A DNA stretch of 20,395 nt, from the NCBI GenBank assembly GCA_964383675.1, contig CAYLHX010000024.1:1-20395 (forward strand), written 5' to 3'. Below, piece by piece: positions 8,107 to 14,698 of the stretch (within the stretch, counting starts at the first letter, position 1; each line of letters starts with the position of its first letter). The translations under genes were made by a program, and so were the position numbers. The notes under the pieces are model-generated. The model saw only the letters and a list, made by a program, of their open reading frames with translations. It searched no databases and was not told the DNA's origin. Origin of the DNA: CAYLHX01 sp964383675. GTDB taxonomy: Bacteria > Patescibacteriota > Gracilibacteria > UBA1369 > LOWO2-01-FULL-3.

Positions 8107-8112
8107 ATTCTA
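8107..8112 (-). promoter_or_regulatory. Possible nadB -10 box, near-leaderless
   Basis: TAGAAT (minus strand) ends seven bases before the nadB ATG, which would place the transcription start at or next to the A of the start codon. The -35 side is weak (TGACTA, 19-base spacer), so this call is tentative. Confidence 0.3.
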
Positions 8113-8164
8113 ACAAAGTTCTCGGAAAATCTAGTCATTGACTTTTGGAAGGGATGTTATATAT

Positions 8165-8195
8165 TTGACTTTCTGTCCATTTAATTTACTATACT
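8165..8195 (+). promoter_or_regulatory. Predicted trhP promoter
   Basis: TTGACT (8165-8170) is followed by TACTAT (8187-8192, 16-base spacer) or the overlapping TATACT (8190-8195, 19-base spacer). Transcription would start near 8200 and leave a ~18-base UTR without an SD. A second TTGACT (8138-8143) with TATATT (8160-8165, 16-base spacer) lies just upstream and may be a tandem promoter. All sit in the 117-base gap divergent to nadB. Confidence 0.45.
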
Positions 8196-8217
8196 TTTGC
8201 TTTAAATAATTATTCTG

Positions 8218-9462
8218 ATGCAAAGACCAGAGTTACTTTTACCGGCCGGCAATTTAGAGAAACTGAAGATTGGATTGCAGTATGGTGGCGATGCCTTCTA
8301 TATGGGTTTTTCACCTTTCAGTTTGCGGTGCAAAACCGGTGGCTTTAATAAAGAGGATTTTATTGAAGGAGCGCGGCTTATTAGGGAGGCCGGAAAGACC
8401 ATGTATATAACTATGAACTCTTATCCTCGCGGAAATAAGCTGGAGGCTTTTAAGCATCATATTCAATTCGTTCGTGAAGAGATTAAGCCCGATGCCATTA
8501 TTGTGGCAGATCCCGGTCTTTTTGATCTGATTGGTGAATATTATCCGGAGGTGGATAGGCATATTTCCGTTCAGGCCAATGTTTTGAATTATGGCTCGGT
8601 GCAGTTTTGGCGCGACCGTGGGGCAACTCGCATTATCTTGCCGAGGGAGCTTATGTTGAACGAGATCAAGGAAATTCACGAGAAGGTTCCGGATATTGAG
8701 TTGGAGTTTTTTGTACATGGAGCAATTTGTATGGCCTATAGCGGTCGTTGTTTACTTTCAAATTGGATGACAGAGAGGGATTCCAATCAGGGAGCTTGTT
8801 CACATAGTTGTCGTTGGAAGTATAAGGTTTATTTGGAAGAAGAGAAGCGTCCGGGGCAGTTTATGCCGGTTGAAGAGGATAGCAATGGAACTTATATTAT
8901 GAACTCTAAAGATAACTGCTTGCTGCCATATTTGAAGGAGCTGGTGGATGCCGGAATTTGCAGTTTTAAGGTGGAGGGGCGCAATAAGAGCGAATATTAT
9001 CTTTCAACGGTGGCGAAAGCCTACCGTGAGGCGACCGATGATCTGATGGAAGGAAAACCCTTTAATGAAAAGCTTTTGGAGGAGGTTTATAAAACCGCCA
9101 ATAGGGGGTTTATTCCCGGCTATATTTTTGGCTTCCCGGCTCAGGGGGATGTCTATTATGCTGATAATGCGCCGCAGCAGACCTATAAGTTTGTGGGAAT
9201 GGTTAAACAGCGCGGTCATGCCGGTATTAAGGGGGATGATCTGTATGAAGTTTCGGTGCGAAATCGTTTGGATAAGGGGCAGGAAGTGGAGGTTATGACT
9301 CCCGATGATCAGTTTGTAATGAAGGTGGATGAAATGTTTGATCTGGAGGGTAATAGTTTGGATGCTATTCACGGCGGTGCCGGATCAAAGTTCTTGAAGT
9401 TGAAAAAAGAGGTACCGGTTGGTTCGATGCTGCGGATTAAAGTTGAAGACTGTAAGTCGTAG
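8218..9462 (+). CDS. trhP: U32-family tRNA hydroxylation protein TrhP (YegQ-like)
   Basis: A U32 'peptidase' family protein, closest in pattern to E. coli YegQ/TrhP, which is needed to make 5-hydroxyuridine at position 34 of tRNAs. The 414 residues are slightly shorter than the E. coli protein (about 453). The N-terminus PELLLPAGNLEKLK, SVQANVLNYGSVQFW, the U32 signature EFFVHGAICMAYSGRC (163-178), NQGACSHSCRWKY and GTYIMNSKD agree segment by segment. Cys171, 178, 194 and 198 are the likely iron-sulfur ligands. In E. coli this reaction depends on iron-sulfur assembly and on prephenate. The gene runs tail to tail into the aro operon and overlaps the end of aroK by 26 bases. The RlhA (YhbU-type) branch is less likely because the protein lacks the extra long C-terminal region. 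Confidence 0.85.
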   Translation: MQRPELLLPAGNLEKLKIGLQYGGDAFYMGFSPFSLRCKTGGFNKEDFIEGARLIREAGKTMYITMNSYPRGNKLEAFKHHIQFVREEIKPDAIIVADPGLFDLIGEYYPEVDRHISVQANVLNYGSVQFWRDRGATRIILPRELMLNEIKEIHEKVPDIELEFFVHGAICMAYSGRCLLSNWMTERDSNQGACSHSCRWKYKVYLEEEKRPGQFMPVEEDSNGTYIMNSKDNCLLPYLKELVDAGICSFKVEGRNKSEYYLSTVAKAYREATDDLMEGKPFNEKLLEEVYKTANRGFIPGYIFGFPAQGDVYYADNAPQQTYKFVGMVKQRGHAGIKGDDLYEVSVRNRLDKGQEVEVMTPDDQFVMKVDEMFDLEGNSLDAIHGGAGSKFLKLKKEVPVGSMLRIKVEDCKS

Positions 9463-9958
9463 TAAGCATCTTGATGATTTCTTCGGCATCTTTGTCGGGA
9501 TCATCGCTTCTTTCAAAGACACGATGGGCGCTTTCACAATAGCGGTGGTTGCGGGTTTTATAAAGTTGTTTCAACTCTTCAAGTACACTCTCTTCGTTGG
9601 TTAAGGGTGGGCGATTTTCCGAGTTCATGATTCTGGAGGCGCATATTTCCGGTTTTACAAAAAGGTAAATGATCTTTCCATTTTTCTTTAGTGCCTTTTC
9701 ATTGTCCGGATCGATAATGGCTCCACCACCGGTGGCGATGACTGTTTTGTCCAATTTGCTCGCCTCTGTGCAGATTTTTGATTCTACTGCACGAAAATAT
9801 TCCCAACCTCGCCTTTCCACTATTTCGCTGATGGTTTTTCCTTCGTGTTCTTCAATCATTTGATCTAGGTCCACAAAAGTGAAATTTATTTTTTCGGCTA
9901 ATATTTTTCCGAGCTTGCTTTTTCCGCTGCCTCTTAGGCCGGTTAATACAATATTCAT
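9437..9958 (-). CDS. aroK: Shikimate kinase
   Basis: Phosphorylates shikimate to shikimate 3-phosphate with ATP, step five of the shikimate pathway. The 173-residue protein is a standard P-loop kinase: Walker A GLRGSGKS (7-14), DLD (30-32, Mg/substrate), the RGWEYFR segment (50-56) with shikimate-binding Arg, the GGG loop (77-79) and the lid RPPL (116-119). The start overlaps the transporter stop as TAATG, so it is translated by coupling as the last gene of the aromatic operon. There is no SD. Its 3' end overlaps the 3' end of trhP on the other strand by 26 bases, leaving no room for a separate terminator. Confidence 0.95.
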   Translation of the reverse strand: MNIVLTGLRGSGKSKLGKILAEKINFTFVDLDQMIEEHEGKTISEIVERRGWEYFRAVESKICTEASKLDKTVIATGGGAIIDPDNEKALKKNGKIIYLFVKPEICASRIMNSENRPPLTNEESVLEELKQLYKTRNHRYCESAHRVFERSDDPDKDAEEIIKMLTTTYSLQL

Positions 9959-11106
9959 TAGTGGTCGAAATGTTTTAGAAATATTAAGGTGATTATCAGA
10001 GAAATTATAGTGGTTACTCCGCTAATTAAAAGCGGATAGCTGTAGCCGAACTGTTCGCCGATCGGTCCGAATATAGCGGCCCCCAGGGCGGTGCTGATGG
10101 TGGTGACAAAGGTGAAGATGCCGGAATTACCTCCGATACGCTCGCTGCTGAAAAGCCGATTGATGCCATAATACATGAAGAAAAACATCGCGGCGTCTCC
10201 GATTTCATGATAGATGCGGAAAATTGCCGAAAGCATGGGGTCTTTGATCGTCATGAGTATGTGGCCGGTACCGCTTACGAAAAGGCCGAAAAGTAGCAGA
10301 TATCTGGGTCTTATTTTATGTAGGTAACGGGAGATGATCCAGGCGGTGAGTGACATGCTCAGAATGGCGACACCCATGTAGAGTCCGACCTGGAAGCGAG
10401 AGAGCCCTAAATCATGTTTGAGGAATAGGGCGTAGCTGGTGTTTTCAGCGCCGAAGTGGATGGCAAAAATGAATACCGCTAAGATGAAAAGCAGAACCTT
10501 GGTGTTGGCGATTTCTTTTTTGTATTCCAGAATTTTGAACTTGGCTACGTCATTGCCCGGTAGGATAATTTGACTGACGATGGTCATGATGACGTAGAGG
10601 CCACCGGTTATCAGAAAGAAATCCGCAAAAGTGAGCGTGTTTTCCAGTAGCCAGCCAGCCACTATGAAGCCTATACCAAAAAACAGATAATTTAAGGTAT
10701 GAAATGTCCCAAGTTTTTGGCCGATCTCCTCTCTTTTGGTGTTCTTGTGAAAAAGACTGTCGATGGAGGTAGTGTAAAGTTTAGAGCCGGTGCCCCCTAA
10801 AAGGAAAAGTACTGATATTAAAGCGAAATTGGTTGTGAAGGCCAGGCCGATGTTTTGCAATGCCAGTAGAATACCGGCGATGGCAATAAGGTGTTTGGAT
10901 TTCATGGAATCGTTGCTGAAGCCGGAAGGAAGGGTGGTGAAGATACTGGTTAAAGTTCCAAGGGCAAAAATGAAGCCTATTTCCTCGCCTTTTAAGCCGA
11001 TGTTCTCGAAGTGTAGCGCGAAAAGGAAATAGGGGACTATCAGAAGCATCTTCATTAAGCTGTTGAAGAGGGAAAGTCGGAGGATTGTATTTTTATCTTG
11101 GTTCAT
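9958..11106 (-). CDS. MFS transporter inside the aromatic operon
   Basis: A 382-residue membrane protein with about 12 hydrophobic segments in two halves, as in the major facilitator superfamily. The first half contains a loop with basic and small residues (SNDSMKSK) in the usual signature position between helices 2 and 3, and the halves are separated by a charged loop (near KFKILEYKKEIANTK). The start at 11106 is chosen because its ATGA overlaps the aroA stop. An upstream ATG at 11217 would read the out-of-frame aroA sequence and adds a basic non-membrane stretch. The stop overlaps the aroK ATG. The substrate cannot be read from the sequence; the location suggests a shikimate-pathway intermediate or an aromatic compound, in or out. 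No SD is present. Confidence 0.88.
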   Translation of the reverse strand: MNQDKNTILRLSLFNSLMKMLLIVPYFLFALHFENIGLKGEEIGFIFALGTLTSIFTTLPSGFSNDSMKSKHLIAIAGILLALQNIGLAFTTNFALISVLFLLGGTGSKLYTTSIDSLFHKNTKREEIGQKLGTFHTLNYLFFGIGFIVAGWLLENTLTFADFFLITGGLYVIMTIVSQIILPGNDVAKFKILEYKKEIANTKVLLFILAVFIFAIHFGAENTSYALFLKHDLGLSRFQVGLYMGVAILSMSLTAWIISRYLHKIRPRYLLLFGLFVSGTGHILMTIKDPMLSAIFRIYHEIGDAAMFFFMYYGINRLFSSERIGGNSGIFTFVTTISTALGAAIFGPIGEQFGYSYPLLISGVTTIISLIITLIFLKHFDH

Positions 11107-12380
11107 CTTGATTGAAGTAAGGTTAGATCGCTCCAGAAAGTTGAATAACTTTTTGATACACAGTCCGGATTTTCGATTTCGATTTGTGGCAAAATGTCGA
11201 TTAAAATTCCGAAACACATAGCCAGGCGATGATCGTTATAGGTCTTAATGTGGATTGGCGAATTGGATTTTTTGAGATCTTTCAGTTTTTGCGGATCGCC
11301 GTTGACTTTAAGGTAATCTGTGCCACTGCTAACCTTAATGCCGAACTTGGAGATCTCATTTTCCAGAGCGATGAGTCTGTCGGTTTCTTTGATTTTGAGG
11401 TTGGCAATATTGGTCAATTTGGTAGTTCCCTCACTGAACATTGCCAGTACGGCAAAGGTCATTACCAGATCTGGAGTGGTGTTCATGTCAATCTCTCCCA
11501 AAGATTTGAGGTTTTTGGGACCATGGATGAGAGTGTCTTGGTTGTTGCTTTCAATTTGACAGCCCATGGTTTGCAAAAACTCCAAAAATTTTATATCACC
11601 CTGGATTGAGCCGGTGTTGATGTTTTTTAATTTGAGGCTGATTTCAGGATGTAGTGCTGCATAGGCTCCCGGGTATGAGGCGCTGGAAGCGTCGCTTTCA
11701 ATGGTTAAATTGGTTACGGCTTGGAGTTTTTGGTCTGCCGGGACAGTGAATTGTTCAAAATTATTGTTCTTTACTTTGCCGCCGAACTTCTCAATCATAT
11801 CCATCGTCATCAGGACGTAGGGCTTGGAGCAAAGCTCCTTATCGATAGTTATTGTGGTTTTTTCTTTGGCCTTGGTGGCAACCATTAGGAGTGCGGAGAG
11901 ATACTGACTGCTGATATTTCCCGGTAAGGTGATTTTGCCGCCGATGAGTTTTTTGCTGCCAATTTTAATTGGTGGACAGCCTTTTGTAGTTTTGCAGGAG
12001 GCTTCTAATTTGTTTAAGGCTTGGCATAGGGCTTCTATTGGTCTTTCACGCATTCTTTCATCGCCGTCTATGATTACATTTTGGCCGCTTAAAGTGCTTA
12101 ACGCCGTGAGAAAACGGGTTGTAGTTCCGGCGTTTCCGCTGTAAATTTCTATCCGTCTAGAGCAGGGTTTGCCAAAATCACAATTTGTTCCGTCGATGGT
12201 TAACAATTGTTGTTTTTTAGTTACTTTGATGCCAAATTTTCTCAGGCCTTCCAGCATGAATCTAGTGTCGTCGCAGTCGGCAACGTTTTGAAGTGTGGTT
12301 TTTCCTTCCGCCAGACTGGCTAGGATTAAAGCGCGATTACTGAGACTCTTGGAGCCTGGTATAGAAAGCTCTTTTAGCAT
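11103..12380 (-). CDS. aroA: 5-enolpyruvylshikimate-3-phosphate synthase
   Basis: Transfers the enolpyruvyl group of PEP to shikimate 3-phosphate, step six of the shikimate pathway. The 425 residues carry GSKSLSNRA (9-17), GNAGTTTRF (82-90), RERPIE (111-116), SSQYLSALLM, DASSASYP, KETDR and YNDHRLAM, covering both domains and the substrate-binding Lys, Arg and Asp residues. The start overlaps the end of aroB by 7 bases, and the TGA stop overlaps the next ATG (ATGA), so the gene is coupled on both sides. It is the only gene in the window that ends in TGA, and because the protein ends at the expected place, TGA acts as a stop here. Confidence 0.96.
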   Translation of the reverse strand: MLKELSIPGSKSLSNRALILASLAEGKTTLQNVADCDDTRFMLEGLRKFGIKVTKKQQLLTIDGTNCDFGKPCSRRIEIYSGNAGTTTRFLTALSTLSGQNVIIDGDERMRERPIEALCQALNKLEASCKTTKGCPPIKIGSKKLIGGKITLPGNISSQYLSALLMVATKAKEKTTITIDKELCSKPYVLMTMDMIEKFGGKVKNNNFEQFTVPADQKLQAVTNLTIESDASSASYPGAYAALHPEISLKLKNINTGSIQGDIKFLEFLQTMGCQIESNNQDTLIHGPKNLKSLGEIDMNTTPDLVMTFAVLAMFSEGTTKLTNIANLKIKETDRLIALENEISKFGIKVSSGTDYLKVNGDPQKLKDLKKSNSPIHIKTYNDHRLAMCFGILIDILPQIEIENPDCVSKSYSTFWSDLTLLQSR

Positions 12381-13420
12381 TTTTCTTTGTGAATTATTGT
12401 GTGTCCGATTTTGGTGGGGAGGATGAAATTGAGATGTGTGCCGTCAAATTTTTTGTCACTTTTTAGATCTTTTTTGCTGGGTTTTAGTAGTGTGGTTGTT
12501 GGTAAACCGGCCGCTTTGAATAATTTTTTTATTCTTTCGGCGTCTTCTTTTTTCAGAAGGCCTTTTTCCACCGCCATTTTATTAGCGATCACCATGCCGA
12601 TGCTAATGGCAAAACCATGCAGTAGGGTGTAGTTTGAAAGCTTTTCGATGGCATGACCATAGGTGTGTCCGTAGTTTAAGATCATTCTACCGGCCTTCTC
12701 CTTTTCATCACTTTCCACAACCTTGCTTTTTATCTTTACCGATTCTACGATGATTTTTTCCAGAGCTTTTTCGTCTTTATCTAGAATTTTATCCATATTT
12801 TGTTCAATAAATTTGAACAACCCTGGGCTTTTAATCACTCCATATTTAATAATTTCGCCCAAACCGTTGCGAATTTGTTTGGTGGGAAGTGTGGTTAGGT
12901 ATTTTGTGTCCATGAATACCGCGGCGGGTTGAGTGATGGTTCCTATTAGATTTTTTCCGCCTTTTATTAGGTCTACTCCTGTTTTTCCGCCGATGCTGGA
13001 ATCGACCATTGCCAGTAGATTGGTTGGGACTTGGATATAGGGGATGCCTCTCATGTAAATTGCGGCTAAGAATCCGGCGATATCTCCCACTACTCCTCCC
13101 CCGAAGGCGATGATGGCGTCTTTGCGGGTGAAGTTCTTTTTGATCATAGCTTCTGCCAGTTGTTCGATAGTGCTTAGTTGTTTAGCTTTTTCACCGGCCT
13201 TAAAGGAAAATATTTCCGCTTCAATGTCTTTGCTCTTTAGGAATTTTTTGAAGGGCTGGGCGTAGAGTTTGTCTACGGTATTATCGGTAATAATGGCAAA
13301 TTTTTCTCCAATTTTATTCTTCTTTAGAAAAGCGGGTATTTTGTCGGCAGCTCCTTTTTCTATGAGAATTTTGTAGGACTGATCGACGTTTTTTTTGAGT
13401 TTTAAATTAACTGTAGGCAT
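12374..13420 (-). CDS. aroB: 3-dehydroquinate synthase
   Basis: NAD- and metal-dependent cyclisation of DAHP to 3-dehydroquinate, step two of the pathway. The 348 residues show the Rossmann-type glycine-rich GGGVVGD (107-113), DSSIGGKTG (140-148), the KNLIG loop, RNGLGEIIKYG with the metal-binding Glu, GHTYGHA (251-257) and LHGF (267-270) with metal-binding His. The ATG lies 11 bases after the aroF stop. Upstream bases are only an A-run with no SD, so coupling to aroF is likely. The gene overlaps aroA by 7 bases. Confidence 0.96.
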   Translation of the reverse strand: MPTVNLKLKKNVDQSYKILIEKGAADKIPAFLKKNKIGEKFAIITDNTVDKLYAQPFKKFLKSKDIEAEIFSFKAGEKAKQLSTIEQLAEAMIKKNFTRKDAIIAFGGGVVGDIAGFLAAIYMRGIPYIQVPTNLLAMVDSSIGGKTGVDLIKGGKNLIGTITQPAAVFMDTKYLTTLPTKQIRNGLGEIIKYGVIKSPGLFKFIEQNMDKILDKDEKALEKIIVESVKIKSKVVESDEKEKAGRMILNYGHTYGHAIEKLSNYTLLHGFAISIGMVIANKMAVEKGLLKKEDAERIKKLFKAAGLPTTTLLKPSKKDLKSDKKFDGTHLNFILPTKIGHTIIHKEKC

Positions 13421-13431
13421 TTTTTTTAGGA

Positions 13432-14445
13432 TTAGAGGCTTTTGCCAACCGCCTCGGCGATCGGTCTTAAATTTTTCATCATTTCCTCGAATTCTTGAGG
13501 AGTGAGTTGTTGTTGGGCATCGGAAAGTGCCTTTTCCGGATTTGGATGCACCTCTACTATAAACCCATCGGCGCCACAGGCAATAGCTGCTTTGGTCATT
13601 GGTTCAATGAGGGATTTTACTCCGGTCCCGTGAGTTGGATCGACGATGATAGGTAGGTGACTCAACTCTTTCACTAATGGCACAGTCGCCAGTGCCAGGG
13701 TGTTACGGGTTTCCGTTTCAAAAGTGCGGATACCTCTTTCGCAGAGTATAACGTTTGGATTGCCGTGAGAGAGAATGTATTCCGCAGCCAGTAGGAGTTC
13801 TTCGATAGTGGCGGTCATTCCTCTTTTAAGCAGAATGGGTTTGTTTATCTTTCCAACTTCTTTAAGGAGTTCGAAATTTTGCATATTTCTGGCACCGATT
13901 TGCAGCATGTCGGTGTGATTGGCTACCGTATCCAAGTCTCTGGGGTCCAGTATCTCGGTAACGGTGGCCAAGTTGTGATTTCTGGCTGTTTTACTTAGAA
14001 TTTCCAGACCTTCTTTTCCCAGTCCCTGGAAAGAGTAGGGGCCGGTTCGGGGCTTGTAGGCTCCCCCGCGCATGATTTTAATTCCCAAGTTTGTTATGGA
14101 CTTGGCAACTTCCTCCATTTGCTCCTCTGATTCAATTGAACATGGCCCGGCGATGGCACAAAGTTGTTTACTTCCAATTTTGACGCCATTCACTTCAATA
14201 ACTGTTGGTGTTTTTTTACTTTCCTGACTGACTAGCTTATATGGCTTAAGAACTCGCATTACTTTGTCGACTCCCGGAAGCGATTCCAGGTGGCCGACGC
14301 TTAAGCTGCGCTCGTCACCGATGACGGCGATTACCGTGCGTTCCACTCCGTATAAGGGCATGGGGGTGAGTCCTTTGCTTTCCAGCTCGGTTATTATGTT
14401 GGCGGCGTTTGCTTGTGGGGTTCCTGCTTTCATAACGATGATCAT
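13432..14445 (-). CDS. aroF: DAHP synthase, class I-beta with N-terminal ferredoxin-like regulatory domain
   Basis: Condenses PEP and erythrose 4-phosphate to DAHP, the entry step to aromatic amino acids. The 337-residue protein has the Thermotoga-type layout. The N-terminal ferredoxin-like domain (about 1-70, MIIVMK to RVLKPYK) in relatives binds Phe or Tyr for feedback inhibition. The catalytic barrel has AGPCSIE (99-105), GGAYKPRTGPYSF (127-139), IGARNMQN (183-190), LLKRG (205-209), CERGIRTFE (235-243), DPTHGTG (269-275) and EVHPNPEKALSD (298-309). These contain the metal-binding Cys, His, Glu and Asp of the family. The start is the family's usual MIIVMK. No SD is present and the nearest upstream element is the U-tract of the predicted attenuator, 17 bases away. 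It is the first structural gene of the operon. The symbol follows the Bacillus/Thermotoga-type usage. Confidence 0.95.
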   Translation of the reverse strand: MIIVMKAGTPQANAANIITELESKGLTPMPLYGVERTVIAVIGDERSLSVGHLESLPGVDKVMRVLKPYKLVSQESKKTPTVIEVNGVKIGSKQLCAIAGPCSIESEEQMEEVAKSITNLGIKIMRGGAYKPRTGPYSFQGLGKEGLEILSKTARNHNLATVTEILDPRDLDTVANHTDMLQIGARNMQNFELLKEVGKINKPILLKRGMTATIEELLLAAEYILSHGNPNVILCERGIRTFETETRNTLALATVPLVKELSHLPIIVDPTHGTGVKSLIEPMTKAAIACGADGFIVEVHPNPEKALSDAQQQLTPQEFEEMMKNLRPIAEAVGKSL

Positions 14446-14462
14446 ATAGATTGGTTAGGTAT

Positions 14463-14497
14463 AAAAAAGCTGCCTTATGCTTTTTGCATAAGGTCTT
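14463..14497 (-). terminator. Predicted attenuator terminator (segments 2 and 3) of the aromatic operon
   Basis: In transcript order, CCTTATGC (14493-14486) pairs perfectly with GCATAAGG (14480-14473) around a five-A loop; CAGC and a run of six T (14468-14463) follow. The U-tract begins four bases past the stem, so the terminator may be moderate in strength. The first arm belongs to segment 2 (AAGACCTTATGC), which can instead pair with segment 1. An alternative small stem, AAAAAGC with GCTTTTT, overlaps it. Confidence 0.65.
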
Positions 14498-14530
14498 GGA
14501 AATTTTTAAAATTAGATTAAGACCTTATGC
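14486..14530 (-). promoter_or_regulatory. Predicted antiterminator (segments 1 and 2) of the aromatic operon
   Basis: In transcript order, GCATAAGGTCTT (14530-14519) and AAGACCTTATGC (14497-14486) form a perfect 12-bp inverted repeat with a 21-base loop. Pairing uses up segment 2 and blocks the terminator stem. The TAA stop of the leader peptide (14527-14525) lies inside segment 1, so a ribosome that finishes the peptide would cover segment 1 and favour termination. A ribosome stalled at the earlier aromatic codons would leave it free. The pairing is seen in the sequence; the mechanism is inferred. Confidence 0.7.
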
Positions 14531-14617
14531 ACTTACAAAAAAGTAAGTAAAATAAAAAGCCCAACCAAAAGAATTGGCTTTTGCGGAGATCTGGTTGTTT
14601 TGGCTTTTTACGGTCAT
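14525..14617 (-). CDS. Leader peptide of the aromatic operon, Phe/Tyr/Trp-rich
   Basis: A 30-codon ORF, ATG at 14617-14615 and TAA at 14527-14525, begins about 16 bases after the predicted transcription start. Residues 17-27 read FGWAFYFTYFF: five Phe, two Tyr and one Trp in eleven codons. The first 16 residues (MTVKSQNNQISAKANS) contain no aromatic residue. This is the composition expected of a regulatory peptide that senses the three aromatic aminoacyl-tRNAs, ahead of DAHP synthase. No SD is visible, like most genes here. Some Phe codons come from T-runs that are also part of a hairpin, so base composition explains part of the enrichment, but not the TGG, TAT and TAC codons. It is too short and atypical to expect a stable protein product. 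Confidence 0.75.
   Translation of the reverse strand: MTVKSQNNQISAKANSFGWAFYFTYFFVSA
14554..14609 (-). other. Hairpin within the leader ORF (pause or early terminator)
   Basis: In transcript order, AAAAAGCC (14609-14602) followed by AAAACAACC can pair with GGTTGGGCTTTTT (14566-14554), with an AAAA bulge. A second, closer arm AAAAGCCAA (within about 14584-14574) can compete for the same 3' arm. The 3' side runs into TTTTTATTTT, so without a translating ribosome this could itself terminate or pause transcription. It sits where trp-type leaders carry their pause hairpin. Confidence 0.45.
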
Positions 14618-14635
14618 AAGTTCTTAAATTTGTGC

Positions 14636-14641
14636 TATAAT
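14636..14641 (+). promoter_or_regulatory. Possible tatD -10 box overlapping the aro promoter
   Basis: A perfect TATAAT on the + strand overlaps the -10 box of the divergent aro promoter by two bases. The -35 region (around 14612-14618) is poor. If real, polymerase at one promoter would exclude the other. The UTR to the tatD ATG would be about 50 bases. Confidence 0.4.
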
Positions 14642-14669
14642 CCTACTGTAGTTATAGTTTGACTGTCAA
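14640..14669 (-). promoter_or_regulatory. Predicted aromatic operon promoter
   Basis: On the minus strand, a perfect TTGACA (14669-14664), an 18-base spacer and TAGGAT (14645-14640) predict a start near 14633, about 16 bases before the leader ATG. The -35 box lies in an 11-base perfect palindrome, TTGACTGTCAA (14659-14669 on the + strand), which could be an operator or chance. Confidence 0.55.
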
Positions 14670-14698
14670 GAAAAAGGATAATTTAACCTCATTTTTTT

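Noticed and set aside
11107..11217. Longer N-terminus for the MFS transporter from ATG 11217
   Set aside because: The extra residues read out-of-frame aroA sequence; the ATGA overlap at 11106 is a much better start.
14446..14640. T-box riboswitch ahead of aroF
   Set aside because: No T-box core (GGTGG...ACCGCG type) or specifier-loop layout was found; the leader peptide model explains the hairpins better.
14670..14693. Short minus-strand ORF MRLNYPFS as a leader peptide
   Set aside because: It lies upstream of the predicted aro promoter, so it would not be transcribed with the operon, and it ends at the -35 box.
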